Positions 48,264-56,986 of a stretch of DNA of 64,000 nt are shown here, one piece after another (within the stretch, counting starts at the first letter, position 1; every line of letters begins with the position of its first letter). The position numbers and the translations under genes are program-made. The stretch covers positions 124,001 to 188,000 of the forward strand of contig NZ_JAHKQF010000015.1 in NCBI RefSeq assembly GCF_018860965.1. The letters run 5' to 3'. Origin of the DNA: Alteromonas sp. C1M14. Its GTDB lineage: Bacteria > Pseudomonadota > Gammaproteobacteria > Enterobacterales > Alteromonadaceae. The notes under the pieces were generated by a model. The model did not search any database. It was not told where the DNA came from and saw nothing but the letters and a program-made list of their open reading frames with translations.

Positions 48264-48271
48264 GATTTCAC

Positions 48272-49585
48272 ATGAATATCAGTATTTTTGGATTAGGATA
48301 CGTTGGGGCTGTCTCAGCAGGTTGTTTGGCAAATGATGGCCATACTGTGATAGGTGTCGATCCCACGCAAGCCAAAGTAACCCTTATCAATGAGGGACGA
48401 ACGCCTATTATCGAAAAGGATATCGGTGAAATCATTGAACAAAGCGTTAAAGCTGGCCGTTTAAAAGCCACAACAAATTGTCAGGAAGCCGTATTAGCCA
48501 GTGATATTTCCATTGTCTGTGTGGGCACGCCAAGTCAGCTTAACGGCAGCTTAGATCTTAAATTTGTACGTCGAGTCTGTGAAGAAATCGGTGAAGTCAT
48601 TCGCAACAAAAGCTCTCGACATATCGTGGTTATTCGCTCAACCATGTTACCGGGCACCATGGCTGATATCGTACAACCCACGTTAGAACAGGCTTCAGGT
48701 AAACAGGCAGGTAAAGAATTCGGGCTATGTATTAACCCAGAGTTTTTACGTGAAAGTACCGCCGTATTCGATTTTTATAATCCGCCTAAAACCGTGGTAG
48801 GTGCATCGGACGATGAAACCTTAGAGCAAATTATGGGTCTGTATAGCGCCCTTCCTGGCCCTAAAATAGGCACGGATTTGGCCACTGCAGAAATGGTTAA
48901 ATACACCGATAACGTATGGCATGCCGTTAAGGTAGCCTTTGCTAATGAAATTGGTAATATCGCCAAACGGGTGGATGTTGATAGCCATAAAGTGATGGAC
49001 ATTTTTTGCCAAGACACCAAATTGAACATTTCACCTTACTACATGAAACCAGGGTTTGCTTTTGGTGGATCCTGTTTACCTAAAGATGTTCGAGCGCTGG
49101 TGTATAAAGCGGGTGCGCTGGATATCAATACACCACTTCTCTCCTCAATTTTGCCGTCTAACCAGCAGCAAGTCGAAAATGGCATAAATTTGGTTACCTC
49201 AAAAGGGAAACGTAAAATTGGCATTCTCGGATTTAGCTTTAAAGCAGGTACTGACGATCTCCGCGAAAGCCCTATTGTAGAGCTTATTGAACGCCTGTTA
49301 GGCAAGGGCTACGATCTAAAATTGTACGATCGTAACGTCAACCTTGCTGCCATTGTTGGTGCCAACAAAGATTATATACTCAATCAGATCCCTCATATTT
49401 CCAAACTCATGGTTGATGATGCAGCTCAAGTCATCGCTGAAAGTGATGTGATTGTTATCGGCAATGGAGACGAACAGTTCCGTGAGCTCGTCACCACGAT
49501 CCCGGCTAACAAGCACGTGATTGATTTGGTTCGCATTAATGATGATGCGTTAGGACAAGAAGGATATGAGGGAATTTGCTGGTAA
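48272..49585 (+). CDS. algD: GDP-mannose 6-dehydrogenase (AlgD type)
   Basis: AlgD oxidises GDP-mannose to GDP-mannuronate with NAD, the committed step of alginate-type polymers. The 437-aa protein starts MNISIFGLGYVGAVSAGCL, has FGGSCLPKDVRAL with the catalytic cysteine at 268 (the same number as in Pseudomonas aeruginosa AlgD), GFSFKAGTDDLRESP, and ends EGICW as AlgD does. This favours GDP-mannose over UDP-glucose as substrate. It is embedded in the EPS operon 8 nt after a glycosyltransferase. Confidence 0.9.
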   Translation: MNISIFGLGYVGAVSAGCLANDGHTVIGVDPTQAKVTLINEGRTPIIEKDIGEIIEQSVKAGRLKATTNCQEAVLASDISIVCVGTPSQLNGSLDLKFVRRVCEEIGEVIRNKSSRHIVVIRSTMLPGTMADIVQPTLEQASGKQAGKEFGLCINPEFLRESTAVFDFYNPPKTVVGASDDETLEQIMGLYSALPGPKIGTDLATAEMVKYTDNVWHAVKVAFANEIGNIAKRVDVDSHKVMDIFCQDTKLNISPYYMKPGFAFGGSCLPKDVRALVYKAGALDINTPLLSSILPSNQQQVENGINLVTSKGKRKIGILGFSFKAGTDDLRESPIVELIERLLGKGYDLKLYDRNVNLAAIVGANKDYILNQIPHISKLMVDDAAQVIAESDVIVIGNGDEQFRELVTTIPANKHVIDLVRINDDALGQEGYEGICW

Positions 49586-49603
49586 CCACCAGCATTTAAT
49601 TTA

Positions 49604-50887
49604 ATGGATAAATTCGTAGGTAAACTTCGTAAAGAATGGACTGACACCCTCAGGTATTCGCCTTGGGTAAGAAAAACGTTTCGTAAATGGTTTGAATTTA
49701 AAGGTGACCGAGCATCAACCCCTGAACGCCGCCTAGATTATTACTTCAAGGCGGCTACTTCGTTGCTATCGCCGGCGGAAGACACCTTAAGTCATAAAAT
49801 CAATAAGGTCATTGATGAGATCCCTGATCTCTATCGCTGGACGACCGCCCGCTACCGCGAGCCACAGAAGGTGGTATCAAAAGGGATAATTATTAAACCC
49901 TGGGTGAGTGAACAGGAAAAGGGGGTGATCTACGTAAGCTTTGAAAAGCACCTCATTCGTTTGCTCAATACGCCGGATTTTCACGCCTTACAGAAACAAT
50001 TTATCATTGTATTTGCGCCGAGTTGGAGTCCGCCCCACTCGCCTGCGCTGTTTACCATGCCCCGCCTATTAGAAGAAGATGGTTTATTTACCACCATCAG
50101 CAATGCCGATGATCACGCATATATGAAAGGGATCTCAGCACGTTTGAAGTCGTTACACCTTTACGCGTCAAGTTGGGTAAATACGGATAAATTTATTACG
50201 CGTCCTAACGACCAGAAGGATATCGACTTATTAGTCATTGCCAACTACGGTTCATTTAAACGCCATATTGCGCTTTTTAAAGCCTTAGCTGAGTTAGACC
50301 ACCCCATTAAAGTCACCTTAATTGGACAAGACGAACCTGGGCGCTGCATCAAACATATCAAACGTGAAGCCGCGCTGTACGGTGTGAAAGACATGATCAA
50401 CTTTGCCGGACCACAAAGGTACGACCAAATTGTTGATTACCTTGCAAGAAGCAAAACCAGTGCGATTTTTTCAAAACGAGAAGGCTCTTGTGTGGTGGTG
50501 GTCGAATCCATGGCAGCCAATGTTCCGGTGGCGGTGTTCAAAGATGCCGCCATTGGGTCAAAGGAATTTATCAATGACCAGACCGGGATATTGTTAGAAA
50601 ATAACAATGTGGGTGCCCAACTCGCTCAATTTGTCGCGCAAGCCCACGCATTTTCTCCTCGACAATGGTTAATCGACAATGAGATCACCTATACCGGCAG
50701 TGTAAAATATCTCAACACCGCGCTAAAATCCTGGCACGAAACAAATCACAAACCTTGGAGCCGGGATATTCTCACTTTAGAGCGTAGCCCCTTAGCGACC
50801 ATTGCTAACCCCGAAGAGCTAGCCGTGATGGAACAAGAACAACAAAGGGTTAAAAAGGAATTTGGCCTCTGGATTGGTAGGGAGTAA
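49604..50887 (+). CDS. Glycosyltransferase, GT4-like
   Basis: This 427-aa protein has a GT-B C-terminal domain with DLLVIANYGSFKRHIALFKAL, VTLIGQDEPGRCI and SKREGSCVVVVESMAANVPV, the last containing the donor-binding glutamate pattern of GT4 enzymes. The N-terminal part is less typical (MDKFVGKLRKEWTDTLRYS) and basic. Substrates are unknown. It lies 18 nt after algD and 5 nt before the acetyltransferase gene. Confidence 0.85.
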   Translation: MDKFVGKLRKEWTDTLRYSPWVRKTFRKWFEFKGDRASTPERRLDYYFKAATSLLSPAEDTLSHKINKVIDEIPDLYRWTTARYREPQKVVSKGIIIKPWVSEQEKGVIYVSFEKHLIRLLNTPDFHALQKQFIIVFAPSWSPPHSPALFTMPRLLEEDGLFTTISNADDHAYMKGISARLKSLHLYASSWVNTDKFITRPNDQKDIDLLVIANYGSFKRHIALFKALAELDHPIKVTLIGQDEPGRCIKHIKREAALYGVKDMINFAGPQRYDQIVDYLARSKTSAIFSKREGSCVVVVESMAANVPVAVFKDAAIGSKEFINDQTGILLENNNVGAQLAQFVAQAHAFSPRQWLIDNEITYTGSVKYLNTALKSWHETNHKPWSRDILTLERSPLATIANPEELAVMEQEQQRVKKEFGLWIGRE

Positions 50888-50892
50888 AACCA

Positions 50893-51411
50893 GTGAAACT
50901 ACTCGATATACTCAAAGCCGATTTAGATTACAAAAAGCAAGTGTTCGCTGATGACGGTGCGTCCATTTCTACCCCACGCTTATTTGTCATTGACGGCACC
51001 GGCGCCAATATCCTTTTTCGCTTATCCCACGCTTGCGCAGCCACTAAATGGCTGAAGCCCATTGCTTTGATATTGCAAACATTGAACCGTTGGTTCAACG
51101 GTTGTGTTATTGGTGTTAACGCCTCCTTCGGCGACGGGCTTGTGCTTATGCATCCTATCGGCGTGGTAATAAACAGTAAGGTACGTGGTGGCAAAAATAT
51201 CGTTATTGAAAGTGGCGTGGTTATCGGAGATGAAAAAGGCCGCTCCCCTGTGTTAGGGAATAACCTTTTTATCGGAGCCGGTGCGAAGATCATTGGCGAT
51301 GTGACTATTGGTGATAACGTGAAGATTGGCGCCAACGCAGTGGTCGTTAAAGATTTACCCGATAACTGTACAGCCCTTGGTATTCCGGCAAAACCGAGGA
51401 TAATCGAATGA
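50893..51411 (+). CDS. Serine acetyltransferase-like hexapeptide O-acetyltransferase
   Basis: This 172-aa protein has an N-terminal helical part and a left-handed beta-helix of hexapeptide repeats (IGVNASFGDGLVLMHPIGVV, FIGAGAKIIGDVTIGDNVKI) ending in the acetyl-CoA block PDNCTALGIPAKPR. It resembles CysE but is much shorter and sits among glycosyltransferases, so it probably acetylates a polysaccharide or its precursor. The start is GTG with GGGAG upstream. Its stop overlaps the next ATG by 4 nt. Confidence 0.87.
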   Translation: MKLLDILKADLDYKKQVFADDGASISTPRLFVIDGTGANILFRLSHACAATKWLKPIALILQTLNRWFNGCVIGVNASFGDGLVLMHPIGVVINSKVRGGKNIVIESGVVIGDEKGRSPVLGNNLFIGAGAKIIGDVTIGDNVKIGANAVVVKDLPDNCTALGIPAKPRIIE

Positions 51412-52595
51412 CGTTTCTTGTGTGGTTATTTTGGGTAAGCGCCGGCGCCATTATTTTTACTTACGCCGTGTATCCTGTCTTACTCATACTCATTAGCAGT
51501 ATTGCTCAAGCGATTAGAGACACTAAGTTCGTGTTAAATAAGGATAGTCGACGTAAGGCTTCCATGGCGCTGCCCGATGTTACGGTGATCATCGCCGCTT
51601 ACAATGAGCAAAAGTGTATTCGACAACGAATTGAGAACCTTTTATCGCTGGACTACCCAGACGATAAACTGACCATTATGATTGGTTCAGACGGCAGTCA
51701 GGACGACACTAATACTATTTTATCTGAATTTGCCGATCACCCCAGAATGAAGGTGTTTCTGTTTTCAGAAAATCGCGGAAAGATCAATGTGTTAAACGAT
51801 TTGCTTAGCCGAGTCGAAACGCCGTTTAGTGTTTTTTCCGATGCCAATACCTTTTTTCAACAAGATGCCATTACCCGTTTGATGGCAGACTTTCGCGATG
51901 ACAATGTCGGCGCGGTCTGCGGCGAGCTGGAACTGGTTGACCCGTTTTCTGGTAACAATAAAGACAGCCTGTACTGGAAATATGAGCAGGTGTTGAAATT
52001 TCATGAAAACCGAATTAATGCCATGCTAGGGGCAAACGGTGCTATTTACGCTATCCGCACCAATCTGTATACCCCCCTGCCTTCCGATACCATTATCGAT
52101 GACTTTTGTGTTTTTATGAATATTGCCAAACAAGGCTACCGGTTGACCTACAACCCGGAAGCCCGTGCTATCGAGGAAATTGCACCGAATCTTGCGGAGG
52201 AAGCCACCCGGCGCATCCGTATAGGCGCGGGTAACTACCAAGCCATGACCCGCTTATTGTGGGCGTTAAACCCGTTCACTGGCTGGCGTTTTTTCAGTTA
52301 TTTTAGCCATAAAATTTTGCGCTGGTTTGTGCCTCATTTTATGCTGATTTGTCTTATCAGTAGCGCGCCTTTAGCCTTTCACAGTGGCTTTTACTTTAGT
52401 CTTTTAGCTATTCAAGTCGTGACCTATGCGCTGTTTATGTATGGCCAGTCATCCCAGCACAAAAGTGAAGGGAAAGTTGCCTCTGTGATTAATCTTATTA
52501 CCTTTTTCGTTTCCATGAATATCTCATTGGGACGAGGATTTATTTTATTTATGACATCTCGTCTGTCTGCAACCTGGGAGAGGACCGCCCGTTGA
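51408..52595 (+). CDS. Membrane-bound GT2-family glycosyltransferase
   Basis: This 395-aa processive or transfer-type GT2 enzyme has an N-terminal membrane segment (about 1-28) and the GT-A catalytic domain with VTVIIAAYNEQKCIRQRIEN, GSDGSQDDT, SDANTFF, and the later TRRIRIGAGNYQAM (QxxRW-like region). C-terminal membrane segments include FMLICLISSAPLAFHSGFYF. It resembles the glycosyltransferases of PEP-CTERM EPS loci. It is coupled to both neighbours by overlaps. Confidence 0.88.
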   Translation: MTFLVWLFWVSAGAIIFTYAVYPVLLILISSIAQAIRDTKFVLNKDSRRKASMALPDVTVIIAAYNEQKCIRQRIENLLSLDYPDDKLTIMIGSDGSQDDTNTILSEFADHPRMKVFLFSENRGKINVLNDLLSRVETPFSVFSDANTFFQQDAITRLMADFRDDNVGAVCGELELVDPFSGNNKDSLYWKYEQVLKFHENRINAMLGANGAIYAIRTNLYTPLPSDTIIDDFCVFMNIAKQGYRLTYNPEARAIEEIAPNLAEEATRRIRIGAGNYQAMTRLLWALNPFTGWRFFSYFSHKILRWFVPHFMLICLISSAPLAFHSGFYFSLLAIQVVTYALFMYGQSSQHKSEGKVASVINLITFFVSMNISLGRGFILFMTSRLSATWERTAR

Positions 52596-53761
52596 TGATA
52601 TTTTTGTTTCTTTTTATTCTTGGGATCACAACTGTACTAGCCGCTGGTGCTATCTTGATCCACAAAAAAGATATGCACACTTGGATTGTTGGTTTTTGTC
52701 GACGAAAAAAGCCCGTGCTTAACGACGTTTCAGGTCCTGTCCATGTAATGTTTTGCTTTGTGGATCATTATGAACCGCAATGGAAAAACAAAGACAATAT
52801 CGAATTAGAAAGACAGCGAGTGGATCGGTGGATGCAGGATTATCCCAAGATGGCCAGCCAATTTACTGACGCCGACGGTTGTCACCCTAAGCATTCTTTC
52901 TTCTTTCCTGAAGAGGAATACCGCCATGAGCATCTGGCGAAGCTATCGGACTTATGTGCCCGGGACTTTGGCGAAATTGAAATTCATTTGCATCATGAAA
53001 ATGACACCAGTGACAATTTACGTCGCACGTTGTCAACCTTTGCCCAAACCTTACACCAAGAACACGGCGCACTGGCCATTGATCCAAAAACCAATCAACC
53101 GGTATATGCCTTTATTCACGGCAACTGGGCACTCGATAACTCCCACCCGCAAGGGCATTGGTGCGGTGTCAATGATGAGCTAATTGTACTTAGAGAAACC
53201 GGTTGTTATGCCGATTTCACGTTTCCTTCGCCGGATGCAACCCAGCCTTCCATGCCTAATACCTTGTATTACGCCAAGGATGATCCCAATAAGCCCAAGT
53301 CTTACGACAAAGGCATTGAGATGAAAGTTGGCGGCAGCCCTTATGGCGATATGCTCATATTACAAGGCCCCTTAGGCTTCAATAAAGAACTGTCAAAATT
53401 CGGTGTGCTGCCTAAAATCGAACGAGCAGATATTCGAGCAACATGCCCGCCAACGGCCGGACGGGTAGATAATTGGGTAAATACCCATATACATGTGGCC
53501 GGTCGCCCAGAATGGATTTTCATAAAAATTCATACCCACGGCGCTCAAGACATCGATATGGACTGTCTGCTTGGCACGCCCGTAGAACAAATGCATCAAC
53601 ATCTGACCACAAAGTACAATGATGGCGAGCAATATAAACTGCACTATGTCAGCGCTCGGGAAATGTACAATATTACTAAGGCTGCCGAAGCCGGTATGCA
53701 GGGCGATCCTAACGAGTATAGAGATTACATATTGCCTAAGCCCACCTTCAAAAGGATGTAA
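52595..53761 (+). CDS. Membrane-anchored protein with possible deacetylase-like fold
   Basis: This 388-aa protein has an N-terminal membrane segment (about 2-24) and no confident family. Features reminiscent of NodB-type carbohydrate esterases are an aspartate-histidine near the start (CFVDHYEPQW), EIEIHLHHENDTS with clustered histidines, and FIHGNWALDNSHPQGHWCG. The ATG at 52595 shares one base with the previous stop; the TTG one codon earlier was rejected. It lies directly before a clear polysaccharide deacetylase, suggesting a role in deacetylation. I cannot prove a function. Confidence 0.8.
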   Translation: MIFLFLFILGITTVLAAGAILIHKKDMHTWIVGFCRRKKPVLNDVSGPVHVMFCFVDHYEPQWKNKDNIELERQRVDRWMQDYPKMASQFTDADGCHPKHSFFFPEEEYRHEHLAKLSDLCARDFGEIEIHLHHENDTSDNLRRTLSTFAQTLHQEHGALAIDPKTNQPVYAFIHGNWALDNSHPQGHWCGVNDELIVLRETGCYADFTFPSPDATQPSMPNTLYYAKDDPNKPKSYDKGIEMKVGGSPYGDMLILQGPLGFNKELSKFGVLPKIERADIRATCPPTAGRVDNWVNTHIHVAGRPEWIFIKIHTHGAQDIDMDCLLGTPVEQMHQHLTTKYNDGEQYKLHYVSAREMYNITKAAEAGMQGDPNEYRDYILPKPTFKRM

Positions 53762-53762
53762 C

Positions 53763-54749
53763 GTGGATTTAAAACGGATTCAGATGAAGCTTGAGTCTTG
53801 GATGGGACTTACCGGTCATCGCTGGAAAAATACACCTAATGGCCTGTACAGCATTAATCTTCATCGAGTGGGTGACTTAGATAAAACCTCTGGTGATCCC
53901 AACGTGTATTCGTGTACTCAAGAGCAGCTATCAGCACACTTGGCTTTTCTGAAAACCCAATTTGATATCGTCAGTTTAAATGATGTTAAAGCGTTCGTTG
54001 CCAACCCAAAGATGCTCAGTCAACGACGTTGCTTAACCATTACTTTTGATGATGGCTATGCAGACAATTACGATTGTGCCTTTCCCATCTTACAAAGTCA
54101 CCATGTCCCTGCCGCGTTTTTTATTGCGACAGGGCTCATTGGCAACAGTGTATTACCATGGTGGGACAAGGTGGCTTTTGTTCTTAAAAACAGCCCTTTA
54201 AACCAAGTAAAACTAAAAAATTGGAAACATCCCGTATGTTTTAAAGGTGACATGAAGCTGTTTATTCGCGGTGTGTTAAAAGAAATCAAAGCCACCGGTG
54301 TCGAACTAGAACAGCAAATAAAAGAATTAGAAGAAGTTTCTGATTTTCAGGGCCAATATCCCACCCCAGAATTTATGAGTTGGGAACAGCTCAAGCTCAT
54401 GCATCAACAAGGTATGACTATTGGTGCCCATTCCCACCACCATTATATTCTATCGGCGCTAACCGATGAGGATATCTTGTTTGAATTGCAGCATTCTAAA
54501 CATTTGCTGGAAAAAAATTTAGGCATCAATGTGAATGCGTTTAGCTATCCGGTTGGCAACCAATCTACCTATAACGATGGGGTCATCGAAGCGTTAAAAT
54601 CATCGGGTTATGAATTAGCATTTAATTTTCGCCCTGGGGTAAATTTTCATGTGGACAAAAAACGCTACGATCTACACCGCTTTCCCATTGAGCCAAACAT
54701 GACGCCCGCAGATTTTAAACAAATGGTTTCCTATGCCAAAGTCTACTAA
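53763..54749 (+). CDS. Polysaccharide deacetylase family protein (NodB domain)
   Basis: This 328-aa protein is a carbohydrate esterase family 4-type deacetylase. Motif 1 TFDDGYADN (metal-binding and catalytic aspartates) is near residue 97, and motif 2 is GAHSHHHYILSAL. No signal peptide is seen, so it may act in the cytoplasm or on lipid-linked intermediates. The GTG start at 53763 has AAGGATG upstream; a 48-codon longer frame runs inside the previous gene and was rejected. It overlaps the next gene by 17 nt. Confidence 0.87.
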   Translation: MDLKRIQMKLESWMGLTGHRWKNTPNGLYSINLHRVGDLDKTSGDPNVYSCTQEQLSAHLAFLKTQFDIVSLNDVKAFVANPKMLSQRRCLTITFDDGYADNYDCAFPILQSHHVPAAFFIATGLIGNSVLPWWDKVAFVLKNSPLNQVKLKNWKHPVCFKGDMKLFIRGVLKEIKATGVELEQQIKELEEVSDFQGQYPTPEFMSWEQLKLMHQQGMTIGAHSHHHYILSALTDEDILFELQHSKHLLEKNLGINVNAFSYPVGNQSTYNDGVIEALKSSGYELAFNFRPGVNFHVDKKRYDLHRFPIEPNMTPADFKQMVSYAKVY

Positions 54750-55812
54750 GCCCCCCGTTATCCTTCATTGTGTTAGTAGCTTGCAGGTAGGCGGCGCTGA
54801 AAAATGTGCCGTTAACCTTGCCCTCGCGCAGCAGCAAGCCGGTTACTCTGTTGCCGTTCTGTCCTTTGGCCAAACCACAGATCCGTTTTACCAAACCTTG
54901 TCCTCACAGGGGATTACAGTACATTGTATCGCGGGAAATATGGTTCAACGCAGCATCCAAGTAAAACAGTGTTTTGCCCGTTATAGTTTTATTCATATCC
55001 ACTCACCCGCAGTGATACGAGCCATTGCGCCACTGGCTTTATTTATTCGCCACAAGCACATTATATACACCATGCACGGCGAGCATTCGGCTAAACTCAG
55101 CGGAATGAAACTGGCCCATTCATTGGCTAACCTTTATTTAAATGCCAAATATGCGGTGTCTAAACGGGTACAAGAGGGCGTAGAGCAACGCTATGGTTGG
55201 CCAGTGTCAGAGGTTAAGGTTATTTCTAATGGCATTATGATCCCTCCCCGCCCCTTGCAAGACAATGTAGAATTACCATCGCCATTTCGATTTGGCATGG
55301 TCGCCAGGCTGGTGCCTTTAAAGCAAGTTGATCAAGTTATAGAAGTATTTTCAACACTGACAAAATCAATGGCGATAGCCCTTCATATATTTGGTGACGG
55401 GCCGGAAAAAGAAAAACTACAAGGGCTGATTTCAAGCCATCAATTAGACGCCCATATAACCATGCATGGGAATGAGTTGGATGAAGACAAGATTTACGCG
55501 CAATTTGATTGCCTGATCATCAACTCGAACACCGAAGGCTTACCTATGGTATTGCTAGAAGCCATGGCCAGAGCCCTACCGGTGATTTCTACCCGAGTTG
55601 GCGCTATTCCTGACATTGTTGAGCAGGGCAATACCGGGCTATTAATTGACTCTGGCGACAACTCGCAGTTAACCACGGCGATAAAAACCTTGTTAAAAAA
55701 CCCGACACTGTACCGACAATATGCTGATAATGCCTATGATTACGTGCAGCAGCACTATTCCGTAGCGTCCATCTCAGACACCTATCTTGCTTCGTATTTC
55801 CACCAAGAGTAA
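54733..55812 (+). CDS. GT4-family glycosyltransferase
   Basis: This 359-aa GT-B enzyme starts with the typical glycine-rich acceptor-domain loop VSSLQVGGAEKCAVNLALAQ. The donor domain carries FRFGMVARLVPLKQVDQVI, HIFGDGPEKEKLQGLI and NSNTEGLPMVLLEAMARALPV. Specific sugars are unknown. Its first 17 nt overlap the deacetylase gene, and the next gene starts 6 nt after its stop. Confidence 0.9.
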   Translation: MPKSTKPPVILHCVSSLQVGGAEKCAVNLALAQQQAGYSVAVLSFGQTTDPFYQTLSSQGITVHCIAGNMVQRSIQVKQCFARYSFIHIHSPAVIRAIAPLALFIRHKHIIYTMHGEHSAKLSGMKLAHSLANLYLNAKYAVSKRVQEGVEQRYGWPVSEVKVISNGIMIPPRPLQDNVELPSPFRFGMVARLVPLKQVDQVIEVFSTLTKSMAIALHIFGDGPEKEKLQGLISSHQLDAHITMHGNELDEDKIYAQFDCLIINSNTEGLPMVLLEAMARALPVISTRVGAIPDIVEQGNTGLLIDSGDNSQLTTAIKTLLKNPTLYRQYADNAYDYVQQHYSVASISDTYLASYFHQE

Positions 55813-55818
55813 CTGGCA

Positions 55819-56934
55819 ATGGCACACTCCCCGATTCTTTTTTTTTCTAATCTATATCCGGTAAGCTGGGATCCCAACCGTGCAGCGTTTAATTTTCAGC
55901 AAACCCAGTGCATGGAAGACAAGGCAGCCATGACCTACCTTGTGCCGGTACCGTTTGTCGAATGGTTTCGCCAGCGAGTACTAAAAAGGCAAAAGCAAAA
56001 GCCCTCGGTTACCACATTTCCGTTTTTCTATATTCCTGGAACGGGGCGGCGTTTTTATCCTTTAATGATGTTTCTGTCTGCGCTAATTTGCGTCGTACCG
56101 CTACTTAAATTTTGCGCTGCCAAGCGTGTCATCGCGAGCTGGGGGTTTCCCGATGCGGTTTGTGCTGCATGGTTTAAAAAGTTACTGGGGTTTTCGCTGA
56201 TTATTCAATGCCATGGTAGCGACATCAATGTGCATATCGCCAATCCGGCCCGGCGTAAGCAGATGTTGTCGGCATTTCGACTAGCCCAATGCGTAGTGAC
56301 AAAAAGCCAGGCTATGGCGAACCTTATTTTACAGTATGATCCCCATATCCACGCCCAGGCGATTTATAACGGCGTGGATTTCAACCGTTTCAAAGTGCGA
56401 CCTCAGCCCACACATACCACCCCGCTAACACTGTTATTTGTAGGCTCTATCATCACAACCAAAGGCATTTTCGAGCTTATTGAAAGTATCAGTAAACTTA
56501 AGCGAGAAGGGCTTAATATTCATTTGCACATAGCCGGAAAAGGGGCCGAAATGGATAAACTGCAAATGCTTGTTAGTGATTATGTACTTGGCGATCATGT
56601 GGTGATCCACGGTTCCGTTGCTCACCAAAAAATAGCCGAGTTAATGGCGTCATGTCATGCCCTCATTCTGCCTAGTTACCGAGAAGGTGTGCCTAATGTC
56701 ATGATTGAATCCTTAGCCTGTGGAATGCCGGCCTTGGTCACTCCAGTAGGAGGCGTGCCGGAAATACTCCATGACGGCAAAAACGGGATCATCCTTGCCA
56801 GCCATCAAGTTGAAGATATTTGTCACGGAATCACGCGATTTACCCAATCTTCTTGGGATCCCCAAGGGATTCGAGGCTCGATAGAACATTTGAACTGGGA
56901 AAATAACGTTAACCAAATTCTGGAACAGTATTAA
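55819..56934 (+). CDS. GT4-family glycosyltransferase, last gene of the EPS operon
   Basis: This 371-aa GT-B enzyme has a hydrophobic segment at about 80-100 (MMFLSALICVVPLLKF) in the N-terminal domain and GSDINVHIANPARRKQML. The donor domain has LLFVGSIITTKGIFELIESI and LPSYREGVPNVMIESLACGM. The gene ends at a strong terminator, so the operon that starts at prsT probably ends here. Confidence 0.9.
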   Translation: MAHSPILFFSNLYPVSWDPNRAAFNFQQTQCMEDKAAMTYLVPVPFVEWFRQRVLKRQKQKPSVTTFPFFYIPGTGRRFYPLMMFLSALICVVPLLKFCAAKRVIASWGFPDAVCAAWFKKLLGFSLIIQCHGSDINVHIANPARRKQMLSAFRLAQCVVTKSQAMANLILQYDPHIHAQAIYNGVDFNRFKVRPQPTHTTPLTLLFVGSIITTKGIFELIESISKLKREGLNIHLHIAGKGAEMDKLQMLVSDYVLGDHVVIHGSVAHQKIAELMASCHALILPSYREGVPNVMIESLACGMPALVTPVGGVPEILHDGKNGIILASHQVEDICHGITRFTQSSWDPQGIRGSIEHLNWENNVNQILEQY

Positions 56935-56960
56935 AAAAGGCCCATAACGGGCCTTTTTTT
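56933..56960. terminator. Bidirectional rho-independent terminator ending the EPS operon
   Basis: GGCCC/GGGCC with an ATAAC loop is bounded by six A's and seven T's. It also serves the converging minus-strand AlkP-like gene. Confidence 0.9.
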
Positions 56961-56986
56961 AATACTGTGGCAGTAATTAGATACCA

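Noticed and set aside
53619-53762. N-terminal extension of the polysaccharide deacetylase
   Set aside because: It lies wholly inside the previous gene in another frame; the GTG at 53763 has a good AAGGA site and fits the protein.
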